From Nostoc mirabile CHAB5784 (lineage in GTDB: Bacteria; Cyanobacteriota; Cyanobacteriia; Cyanobacteriales; Nostocaceae), in the NCBI RefSeq assembly GCF_020829645.1, contig NZ_JAIVFS010000081.1, positions 1 through 37,833 on the forward strand: a stretch of DNA of 37,833 nt, in the 5' to 3' direction. The position numbers and the translations under genes were made by a program. Below, one piece after another: positions 31,592 to 37,833 of the stretch (position 1 is the first letter of the stretch; each line of letters begins with the position of its first letter). Below the pieces are notes generated by a model, which made no database searches, had not been told where the DNA came from, and saw only the letters and a program-made list of their open reading frames with translations.

Positions 31592-32875
31592 TCAAAATGC
31601 GTATGAGTAACCATCTTTTTTATGAATTGCTGAACAATATTTGTAGCTAATACCTGCAATTCTTCCCATTTTGGTAGCGATATCAAAACTGCCTGTTGCA
31701 CGACACAGAACACGTCCAGCATATTCGCCAACTTTTTTGCCATTGGTAACAACCGCTTTAATAATGTCTCCGGTTTGAAAACCAAAATGGATTTGTTTAT
31801 TTGTGCGGTGACGATTCGGAAATCCAAACTTGTCAGTACCGCACATTTGGCGAGTACCATGACCGAAAGCTTTTATTAACAATGGTTTGACACCTTTGAT
31901 ATTCAGAATTGGTGTTGATTGACCAACACAAGCTGCATCTAACCAGTGAGTCTTTTGTAGGTTTTGCTGACTACGATTAAACTTTGTGTTACCTCCTGTT
32001 CCTGTTTCTACGGGTAGTCCAGTTGATTTTAAAGCTTCTAACAATGCCCATCTAGTTGTATTAACTGCTGCTGCATCAGCCAATGGTTTTTTAGCTTGAC
32101 TTAATATTTTCTGCAATTTAACTGGGTCTTTTTTAATAAAATCTTTGATGTCTTTAGAACATTTCTTTAAGTTGCATTTCTCGCAACTTAAAGTGAGATT
32201 TGTGATTGAGTTAGAGCCTCCTTTTGCTCTTGGATGAATGTGTTCAATCTGAAGTGGAATGTCTTTAATCCCGCAATAAGCACATTGTCTATTCCACTTT
32301 TCTAACAGAAACTCCCGTGTTTCGTAGCCAGCAAGTGTACCTTGTTGGTACTCGTTCCCTTGGATATCAGGGTTGCGTATTAATTGCATATCGAAATGCA
32401 CTAATTCTTGGCTAATAGCTTGAATTGGTGTAAGTTTACGTAACTTCTCAACCCAAGTTTTGATATTGTCAACACGACTTTGTAGGCTAGGTGCTAACCA
32501 ACCTTGTGGACGTGTTCTATTTAAAAATCTTGGTTGTCTGTAACGAGTAATTCTTGCCCGTCTACTGCGTCTTAACTGGCGTCTTGTGGTTAAAACGTCT
32601 CGAATTGCAAAACCTCTATGCTTTAATTCAGCAGCAAATACAACTTCCCCCGTGGAATCATTAACTAATGCTATTCCTGTAAACTTTGCGCCTGGGTCAA
32701 TCTTTAATCTGAGTGCGGATGCGGGAGTTTCTGGGCGTGATTCTTTCAAAATAATTGTGAACGGGAACCATCTATAAACTGCTGCTTTTTTGTTTCGCAA
32801 TAGCTGTCTAGCCTGTGCTGAATGAATTGGGCTTAACGGTCGTTTTTCTGAATCAATTACAAAAATTTTGGACAT
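31592..32875 (-). CDS. iscB: IscB RNA-guided endonuclease (Cas9 ancestor family)
   Basis: A 427-residue protein with the full IscB layout. An N-terminal PLMP-type domain (DSEKRPLSPIHSAQARQLL) comes first, then RuvC-I (LKIDPGAKFTGIAL, D60). An Arg-rich bridge helix lies at about 98-113, and RuvC-II follows with E157 (ISQELVHFD). The HNH domain spans about 187-245 with C198/C201, E211-H212, H214, N226 and C231/C234, and RuvC-III carries H310 and D313 (THWLDAACVG). The C-terminal 110 residues suit the P1/TAM-interaction region. All catalytic residues are present, so both nuclease sites are predicted active. The start ATG 32875 has AAGGAGG at 32881-32887. By family, it cuts double-stranded DNA next to a TAM, guided by an omega RNA encoded upstream. 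Here PLSP replaces the usual PLMP. Confidence 0.92.
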   Translation of the reverse strand: MSKIFVIDSEKRPLSPIHSAQARQLLRNKKAAVYRWFPFTIILKESRPETPASALRLKIDPGAKFTGIALVNDSTGEVVFAAELKHRGFAIRDVLTTRRQLRRSRRARITRYRQPRFLNRTRPQGWLAPSLQSRVDNIKTWVEKLRKLTPIQAISQELVHFDMQLIRNPDIQGNEYQQGTLAGYETREFLLEKWNRQCAYCGIKDIPLQIEHIHPRAKGGSNSITNLTLSCEKCNLKKCSKDIKDFIKKDPVKLQKILSQAKKPLADAAAVNTTRWALLEALKSTGLPVETGTGGNTKFNRSQQNLQKTHWLDAACVGQSTPILNIKGVKPLLIKAFGHGTRQMCGTDKFGFPNRHRTNKQIHFGFQTGDIIKAVVTNGKKVGEYAGRVLCRATGSFDIATKMGRIAGISYKYCSAIHKKDGYSYAF

Positions 32876-33120
32876 AAGTCCCTCCTTGCGGGTAATGTTA
32901 GCTTCGACAATGTTTAGAGTCGGTAACTATCCAAACAGCACTTCCTTAACCCTTGTACAGATGTTTAACTGTCCGGTTCTAGAGCAGGGAACTAGCTTCG
33001 CATCCCCTGGTAGGTCTTAAACTCTTCCTCTAAACGAAGTACTCAAGGTACTTAGTCTGGTCAGATGGACTTTTTCAAGCCCTCGGCTTTAGCCGCGGGG
33101 TTTCTGACGGTATCTTTACG
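32876..33120 (-). ncRNA. Candidate omega RNA (HEARO) of IscB
   Basis: The 245 nt upstream of iscB on the same strand have no ORF but several stems. CCCCGCGGCTAAAGCCGAGG (33081-33100) gives a GC hairpin, AGTACCTTGAGTACT (33039-33053 region) a second, and CAGGGGATGCGAAGCTAG with TTCCCTG a third. AAGTCC at 33067-33072 can pair with GGACTT at 32876-32881, right beside the iscB start, a long-range closure as expected for HEARO-type RNAs. The guide should lie 5' of the first hairpin, at roughly 33101-33125 or slightly beyond, and would be copied from the DNA flanking the element. Its exact 5' end is unknown. Confidence 0.75.
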
Positions 33121-33380
33121 AACCGGATCTCATATATGCCTAGCTTATCCTTGTTTTTTGGGAAAATAGGAATATTGTAGTTTTTGTTACATTTTTATAT
33201 TTTCTTCGACTTAGCAAATTGAAGAAGGCAGTTCTTGCAGGAGGCAGAGGCGAAGGTAAAGAAAGTAGAATGCCCAAAAAGCTTGTGGTTAAAGGATTTT
33301 ATCACTCCAGTAAGAACTGCTCCTGAGTACTCAATTCTTACAAATTTGGTTGAATCCTCGTAAATTGGCAAAGGTATTGC
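33121..33380. other. Intergenic region between the IscB element and the 21-bp array
   Basis: No start-bearing gene is visible. On the minus strand, a frame in register with the heptads of the adjacent array stays open for 60 codons, from 33380 to a stop near 33200, and may be the C-terminal continuation of the decayed repeat gene. Confidence 0.4.
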
Positions 33381-33695
33381 AAAACTTGTAAATGTTTCAA
33401 CGTTAGCAACAATTGTTTGAGCATTTATAACTAACGCTTAAGCAAAACTTGTAAATGTTGCAACGTTAGTAACAATTGCTTGAGCATTTGCAGCAATTGC
33501 TTATATCTTTGCAAGAAATGCTTAAGCAAAACTTATAAATGTTTCAACGTTAGCAACAAATGTTTAAACCTTTGCAACAAATATTTATATATTTGCAGCA
33601 ATTGATTATACATTTGCAAGAAATGCTTAAGCAAAACTTATAAATGTTTCAACGTTAGCAGCAATTGATTATACATTTGCAAGAAATGCTTAAAC
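33381..33695. repeat. 21-bp tandem array, 15 units in exact register
   Basis: Fifteen degenerate 21-bp units follow one another with no insertion or deletion. A higher-order period of three units (63 bp) is visible: AAAACTTRTAAATGTTTCAAC, written with R for A or G, recurs at 33381, 33444, 33528 and 33633. On the minus strand the units read as heptads such as AQAIVTN, AQTIVAN and VETFTSF. In nine units the second codon is TAA where others have CAA, so the array looks like a decayed heptad-coding tract. A sixteenth unit, 33696-33716, is more divergent. Confidence 0.88.
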
Positions 33696-33726
33696 AAAAC
33701 TTATCAATCATATTTGACAGACTATT

Positions 33727-34872
33727 TCACCTTGCTAATGCGATCGCTGCATTCTGTCCACCAAAGCCAAAATTTAAACATAATACCTGCCGAATTTTAC
33801 TTAGACGTGCTGCTGTAACGATATCTAAATCAAACTCTGGCTGGTGCAATCCTACACAAGGAGGTAAAATTTGATGCTTTAAGGCCATGAGAGAAAAAGC
33901 CACACCTAAGGCTCCAGATGCTCCTAGTGTATGACCTGTGCTTCCCTTGGTGGAACTAATTGCCACGCCTTGAGGAAACAAACGCTGGATTACCATACTT
34001 TCCATCTGGTCATTTAGCTGGGTAGCTGTGCCATGAGCATGAATATAATCGATATCGCCTGGTGAGAGACAACTACGTTCTAGACATTGTTTGATGGCAG
34101 CGATCGCACTTTTCCCTTCAGGTTCTGGTGAATTAGCATGATATGCGTCGTTAGTTAAGCCAAAACCGAGAATTTCACCATACACTTTTGCTTGACGCTG
34201 TTTTGCCAACTCTGCTGATTCTAAGACAAACACAGCTGCGCCTTCGCCCAACACTAAGCCTTCCCGGTACAAATCAAAGGGATAAGCCCCAGTTTTCGCC
34301 AAAGCACCCATCTGCTGAAACCCAGCCAAAGTTAAGGGTGTAATTGGTGCTTCCACTGCGCCAGCGATCGCCTGTTGACATTGCCCAGTTTGTATAAGCA
34401 AAGCTGCTTGAGCGATCGCCCAAATTCCAGTAGCACAAGCTGCCATCGGTGCTAAAACCATTCCAGATGCACCGATTTGCCTGGCAGCTGCGATCGCATT
34501 CATGTAAGGTAATGTATCTAGCCAATTTCCAAAAGAGGACACGGGCAAATTTGCCGCGTCTTCATACATTTGTCGCGCCAGCATTTCCCAAGACGCTTGA
34601 TAAGAGCGACTCGATCCAATGACTACAGCACAATCAGTTAAAGGTGAAACTAACCCAGAATCTTGCAAAGCAGAAGAAACAACCATCTGAGTCAACATTG
34701 TCAACTCAGATGGTTGTTGACCAATTAAACCTAGAGGAAGTGATATAAGTTTTGGAAATGGTTGATGTAACCGAATTCCAGATTTACCTGCGATTAAATT
34801 TCGCCAGCTATCCTCTAAGCTTCCACCCAAAGCGGAAACTAGACCAATACCAGTAACACAAACCTTAACCAA
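33727..34872 (-). CDS. Beta-ketoacyl-ACP synthase family protein
   Basis: A 381-residue condensing enzyme of the KAS I/II (FabF-like) group. The catalytic triad is readable: Cys in APMAACATGIWAI, His in HAHGTATQLND and His in KGSTGHTLGASG. LVLGEGAAVFVLE and LCLNFGFGGQNAAI are family signatures. By family, it extends acyl chains on acyl carrier protein. It is slightly shorter than FabF (about 410-420), and no acyl carrier or other fab gene is adjacent, so it may serve a special lipid or polyketide rather than bulk synthesis. The start is TTG at 34872, because VKVCVTGIGL is the family N-terminus and no ATG precedes it; no clear ribosome binding site is visible. Confidence 0.87.
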   Translation of the reverse strand: MVKVCVTGIGLVSALGGSLEDSWRNLIAGKSGIRLHQPFPKLISLPLGLIGQQPSELTMLTQMVVSSALQDSGLVSPLTDCAVVIGSSRSYQASWEMLARQMYEDAANLPVSSFGNWLDTLPYMNAIAAARQIGASGMVLAPMAACATGIWAIAQAALLIQTGQCQQAIAGAVEAPITPLTLAGFQQMGALAKTGAYPFDLYREGLVLGEGAAVFVLESAELAKQRQAKVYGEILGFGLTNDAYHANSPEPEGKSAIAAIKQCLERSCLSPGDIDYIHAHGTATQLNDQMESMVIQRLFPQGVAISSTKGSTGHTLGASGALGVAFSLMALKHQILPPCVGLHQPEFDLDIVTAARLSKIRQVLCLNFGFGGQNAAIALAR

Positions 34873-34924
34873 TCTGAATTTTAGGAGTAAAGAATCTTCC
34901 GCTATTCAAACATTCAATTCTTCA

Positions 34925-34992
34925 TTTTGAATTTTGTTAGCGTAGCGTTAGCGAGTCCGCGAGCGTCATTTTGAATTTTGAATTGATTTCTC
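34925..34992. repeat. Dispersed repeat between two genes
   Basis: GTTAGCGTAGCGTTAGCGAG followed by TCCGCGAGCGTC, flanked by direct repeats of CATTTTGAATTTTG. This is a small GC-rich repeat inserted within an ATTTTGA-type short repeat, upstream of the ketoacyl synthase gene. Confidence 0.45.
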
Positions 34993-35793
34993 CTACTGCC
35001 CTGGTGTTTTCAGATTTTCAGCACCTTGGGTGACTTTAGCAGAGTCAATGCGATCGCCTTGCTGAATTTTGTTCACTACATCAAAGCCTTGAGTGACATT
35101 GCCAAACACGGCGTAGCTACCATCTAAGAAGGCTAAATCCGCTAAAGCAAAGTAAAACTGGGCAGAAGCGGAGTCTGGTGATTGCGATCGTGCCATCGCT
35201 ACTGCACCCTGTTTATGGGGCAATATTACGGCTTGAGCAGTGGCATCAAAGGGTTTATTGTAAATTGGAGTATCTGAACCTTTTGACTTAATTTCTAAAG
35301 GTATATAACGAGCATTTCCCGTTTTTGGGTCAATATAACTACCTGTTCCCAGTCTATCTGCTGAAACTTTCGGGTCTTTGCTTTGGGGATCGCCCCCTTG
35401 AACTACAAACGGTTGGGGTTCACGTACAACTCGATGGAAAGCTAAACCATCGTAGACACCCTTCTGCACTAAATCTACGAAGTTGCCAGCTGTAATGGGG
35501 GCATTAGTGCCGTCTACTTCGATAGTAATCGGTGAGCCTTTAACCGTTAGCACCACAGTAGCCTTACCTTCAAGGCGTGGTAAATCTGCCAGTCCAGGAA
35601 TACTTTCAGTATTAGTTTGAGATACAGATGTTGCTTCACTAGTTGTCTTGGTGCTTGCCTCGCTTGTGGTCGAGGTAGTTGCCGATATTGGAGAAGATGT
35701 ATTAGAAGCGACTTGCTGTGTTGAACATCCTCCCAACATCAAGGCACTGATGATCATAAGAGAAAGCAAAAATTGTGAAATTTTTAACCGCAT
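34993..35793 (-). CDS. Cyclophilin-type peptidyl-prolyl isomerase, lipoprotein
   Basis: A 266-residue peptidyl-prolyl cis-trans isomerase. The N-terminus is a lipoprotein signal, LMIISALMLGGC, with the lipobox LGGC (Cys at about 23), so the mature protein is lipid-anchored outside the cytoplasm. A Ser/Thr-rich linker (about 24-68) follows. The cyclophilin domain carries FVDLVQKGVYDGLAFHRVV (catalytic Arg), VVQGGDPQ, GAVAMARS with the Gln/Phe-binding region, and SAQFYFAL. It helps proteins fold in the periplasm or thylakoid lumen. Single gene. Confidence 0.92.
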   Translation of the reverse strand: MRLKISQFLLSLMIISALMLGGCSTQQVASNTSSPISATTSTTSEASTKTTSEATSVSQTNTESIPGLADLPRLEGKATVVLTVKGSPITIEVDGTNAPITAGNFVDLVQKGVYDGLAFHRVVREPQPFVVQGGDPQSKDPKVSADRLGTGSYIDPKTGNARYIPLEIKSKGSDTPIYNKPFDATAQAVILPHKQGAVAMARSQSPDSASAQFYFALADLAFLDGSYAVFGNVTQGFDVVNKIQQGDRIDSAKVTQGAENLKTPGQ

Positions 35794-35841
35794 TGCCTGT
35801 TACCGATTTAACCAGAGTATCTTATCGTTTTCAGGAGCATT

Positions 35842-35992
35842 GGGAATTGGGCATTGGGAATTGGGAATTGGGGATTGGCGATTGGCGATTGGCGATTGGC
35901 GATTAGCGATTGGGTAATTCCATTGTCCTCCAGTCCCCAATCCCTAGTCCCTAGTCCCTAGTCCCCAGTCCCTAGTCCCTCATCCCCAATCC
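35842..35992. repeat. Heptamer repeat clusters (STRRs)
   Basis: Two arrays in one 200-bp gap. One is based on GATTGGC and GAATTGG (35842-35914). The other is based on AGTCCCT and related CCCAATC/CCCAGTC units (35930-35992). Both have a 7-bp period. They lie between the cyclophilin gene and the 3' end of ycf4, and reach within 2 bp of the ycf4 stop. Confidence 0.85.
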
Positions 35993-35993
35993 C

Positions 35994-36563
35994 TTACAGT
36001 CCTTCTAATGACACTCCCAAAAAGCGGGCTAATTTTGCGCCTTCTGTTTCCAACTCTGTTAAAGATAACGGTTGTCCAACCCGTGTTAAGGGTATATCTC
36101 GCCGGCCCTTAATGCGTAGATAGAGGGCGCGAAGGGGATTAAGACCTTCTTTGACGGTTATTCGCACAGATTGCACATCTTCTATGCGTCCGTCAATCTC
36201 AATTCGGCGGTTTTTACCAGGAAATCCCCAACGGAATATTTTGATTGTGCCAGTTTCCTGATTAAATTCGTTGTAACCGCCTCCCACGTCCCATAAAATC
36301 ACTAGCCACAGGTATGTAGCTAATAGCAAGCCAGCAGTACCATATAGCCCCATTACCAATCCTTGGGGGACGAATACCAGTTGAGTTGGATCGGAAACTA
36401 TGAGTAAATTAACTTTTAAATAACTGGATATCCCAGCCAATAAAAAGCCGCTTGCTCCCAAGGTAACGATAGTTGCCCAGCTGTAATTACTGAACCGACG
36501 AGAACCGAGAACATTTTGATGCAGGAGGCGATCGCCTTTGTTAATCGTTGTTGATGCCGTCAT
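35994..36563 (-). CDS. ycf4: Photosystem I assembly protein Ycf4
   Basis: A 189-residue Ycf4, a thylakoid membrane factor for assembly of photosystem I. Two hydrophobic helices, TIVTLGASGFLLAGISSYL and YGTAGLLLATYLWLVILWDV (about residues 29-47 and 73-92), are followed by the conserved soluble part with GGGYNEFN, IFRWGFPGKNRRI and the PLTRVGQPLSLTELE segment. A longer frame begins at 36611; I prefer ATG at 36563 (MTASTTINKGDRLLHQ), which matches the family length of about 185-190. Its neighbour, divergently placed across about 1.1 kb, is psbD. Confidence 0.92.
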   Translation of the reverse strand: MTASTTINKGDRLLHQNVLGSRRFSNYSWATIVTLGASGFLLAGISSYLKVNLLIVSDPTQLVFVPQGLVMGLYGTAGLLLATYLWLVILWDVGGGYNEFNQETGTIKIFRWGFPGKNRRIEIDGRIEDVQSVRITVKEGLNPLRALYLRIKGRRDIPLTRVGQPLSLTELETEGAKLARFLGVSLEGL

Positions 36564-37611
36564 TGAACTACCATTGCCCCGTGAGATACTCGCTGTCACA
36601 TACTTGCACACTTAATGCTCTTGCATAGAGTGTGTGCTTCTATACCAATCCGGCTATTGCTTAGGAGGCACTGAAGCTTTGTTTTAAGTCCACGGTATAC
36701 TTTACCGCAGACGATGAATTTTTTATCCTGTACCCTACAAATTTTACTGTCCCGGATGATGGCTTACTTGCACTATGGGACAAACCACTTAGGCTATTTG
36801 TATTAGTCAAGATGTGCCAACTTCCTTTCCCCTTGTCCAACGTTTCACATAGTTTTTCCAGAGGTGTATCAACGACTGTGGCGGCGAAGTAACCATCCAC
36901 ATTTTACCAAACATTGTTGACAAAAACTCAACTGCCCCCTTCCCTGTTCCTGCTACTTAATATAATTTGTTAGGGCACTAAGTCTTAAATTTCTTCACTC
37001 AATGGCTGATAAAAATTCTTTTTCCCCAAATACGGTTCGGATAAGCAGGGGAGGCAGGGAAGGCTCAAGAGCCAGAGGGTTATTGTTCAGTAAGTAAGTC
37101 GGCACAATAAAAGCAAACTGTGTAAAGAAAAGTAAACAAGGCTCAAACTCTTTTTCCCCCTGCCCCCTGCCCCCTGCCTTATCCCAACGATAATTATTTA
37201 CGCCGACCTACTTAATTCTTTTCTTCCCCTACTTCCCCTGCCCCTCTGTCCTCTGTCCTCCCTGCTCCCTGCCTGTTTTTCACCTTTTGGGAATGAGTTC
37301 CCTATCTACGTCGAGGTAGACTAAATTTTTTTACATTTCTGAGAAAAGTTGTGTCAAATTGTAAAATTTCTGATATTCATATTATTTATAAGGTTTGTGT
37401 TTCATGACTGATTTGCTTCTGTGTATCAGGCAAAAACCCTGAGTAGTATGATAAGTTAAGAATCATTAAGTTACCACAAGCTAGATTACTAGCTGATGGT
37501 ACGTGTAATGGCATAAAGAAAGAAAAATGCTGATTAGTGAAATCAGGATTTCTCTCAGAATCTCAGTTGCTTTCACGCTGTTGAGATTGTCAAAAAAAAC
37601 GTTAATTCCTC
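36564..37611. other. ycf4-psbD intergenic region with repeats
   Basis: No well-supported gene. A GTG-started minus frame at 36661-36900 (79 codons) has no domain. Heptamer-type repeats occur at 37156-37181 (TGCCCCC units) and 37243-37277 (CTCTGTC and CTCCCTG units). The AT-rich stretch 37300-37480 probably contains the psbD promoter. Light-responsive elements cannot be named from sequence alone. Confidence 0.5.
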
Positions 37612-37686
37612 ATGGCAGTCGGTTACACTGGCTCTCCGCACTGTCTTAGAAACGTTGCAATTTTAGTAAAAAGAGGATTAGTCTAA
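37612..37686 (+). CDS. 24-codon upstream ORF overlapping the psbD start
   Basis: ATG at 37612 opens MAVGYTGSPHCLRNVAILVK and four more residues, ending at TAA 37684-37686. The last A of its stop codon is the first base of the psbD ATG (TAATG), the classic geometry for translational reinitiation. No ribosome binding site precedes the ATG, so expression is unproven. The GAGG at 37671-37674 that serves psbD lies inside this ORF, so ribosomes passing through it could change access to the psbD start. Confidence 0.35.
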   Translation: MAVGYTGSPHCLRNVAILVKRGLV

Positions 37687-37833
37687 TGACCATCGCAGTT
37701 GGACGTGCCCCCAGTAGAGGGTGGTTTGACGTTTTAGACGACTGGCTCAAGCGCGATCGCTTCGTATTCGTAGGTTGGTCAGGGATACTATTGTTCCCCT
37801 GCGCCTTCCTAGCACTAGGCGGTTGGTTGACCG
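37686..37833 (+). CDS. psbD: Photosystem II reaction centre protein D2 (5' part)
   Basis: The first 49 codons of D2, one of the two core proteins of the photosystem II reaction centre in the thylakoid membrane. The N-terminus MTIAVGRAPSRGWFDVLDDW is diagnostic, followed by KRDRFVFVGWSGILLFPCAF and the start of the first membrane helix. The gene runs off the right edge; psbC normally overlaps or follows it. The ATG at 37686 has AGAGG at 37670-37674, about 11 nt upstream. Confidence 0.97.
   Translation, partial: MTIAVGRAPSRGWFDVLDDWLKRDRFVFVGWSGILLFPCAFLALGGWLT

Larger units (their letters stand above)
31564..33120 (-). mobile_element. IscB-omega RNA element without its own transposase
   Basis: The region from the palindrome GCGATTTTAATCGC (31564-31577) to the start of the structured RNA (about 33120) behaves as one unit: leader RNA, iscB, and a downstream hairpin that could be the right end. 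IscB-carrying ISC elements are relatives of IS200/IS605 and, when complete, carry a Y1 transposase (IscA/TnpA). None is present, so this copy would need help in trans or is a domesticated remnant. Exact ends cannot be fixed without an empty-site comparison; these elements make no target duplication. Confidence 0.55.

Noticed and set aside
31570..31860. 96-codon minus-strand ORF overlapping the 3' end of iscB
   Set aside because: It lies in another frame of iscB, whose own frame carries clear IscB sequence to the stop at 31592.
31592..32875. Cas9 or TnpB instead of IscB
   Set aside because: The length of 427, the PLMP-type N-terminus, the HNH inserted between RuvC-II and RuvC-III and the lack of a REC lobe exclude Cas9. 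TnpB lacks HNH.
33381..33695. CRISPR array
   Set aside because: Units are directly adjacent 21-mers without spacers and with gradual divergence, and there are no cas genes.
34872..34920. Upstream ATG for the ketoacyl synthase
   Set aside because: No in-frame ATG precedes the family N-terminus VKVCVTGIGL, so a TTG start is kept.
36661..36900. 79-codon minus-strand ORF between ycf4 and psbD
   Set aside because: GTG start, no domain and no supporting context. It could be real, but I cannot support it.

Overview
The window comes from a filamentous, probably heterocyst-forming cyanobacterium of the Nostoc/Anabaena type. The evidence is the start of psbD at the right edge, ycf4, minCDE, a fused modBC, a LabA-like gene, many copies of the HIP1 octamer GCGATCGC, heptanucleotide tandem repeats (STRRs) and numerous small inverted-repeat elements between genes. 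No tRNA, rRNA or CRISPR array was seen.

Layout. 1-990: a 21-bp tandem array followed by a 137-bp MITE-like insertion with a 10-bp target duplication, and no intact gene. 994-4183: an MBL-like protein, a PLP aminotransferase and a Met/Cys-rich copper-binding four-helix protein. 4279-8864: a type I restriction pair, hsdM then hsdR, with no hsdS beside it. 9091-10935: modBC, whose domain linker is encoded by a heptamer repeat. 11232-16675: a methyltransferase, a carotenoid-desaturase-like flavoprotein, a DUF6464 protein, a fatty acid desaturase and fmt. 17644-20029: a secreted or anchored protein and a YefM/YoeB toxin-antitoxin pair with a TGTACA inverted repeat upstream. 20283-20969: a LabA-like NYN gene cut near its 3' end by a 147-bp MITE; the lost C-terminus is still readable beyond it. 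21090-23429: minE, minD and minC, the last with a nine-residue repeat in its N-terminus. 23650-28834: a DUF1537 kinase, a membrane protein, a nucleotidyltransferase-fold protein, a DUF29 protein and a dense cluster of small repeats. 28982-31489: a Gfo/Idh/MocA oxidoreductase facing a Glu/Leu-type dehydrogenase. 31564-33120: an IscB (RuvC plus HNH, all catalytic residues present) with a structured leader that fits an omega RNA (HEARO). 33381-33695: fifteen 21-bp units in exact register. 33727-37833: a ketoacyl-ACP synthase, a cyclophilin lipoprotein, ycf4 and psbD, the last preceded by a 24-codon ORF that overlaps its start codon.

Most genes are ordinary chromosomal ones. The accessory content is the IscB element, the restriction pair, the toxin-antitoxin pair and at least four families of small inverted-repeat elements. 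Two of these families have target duplications readable in the sequence, and the elements are often nested or adjacent. The strongest candidates for further work are the IscB/omega RNA locus, the MITE-split labA-like gene, the heptamer repeat inside modBC and the two 21-bp arrays. All family assignments were made by reading motifs, without database searches.
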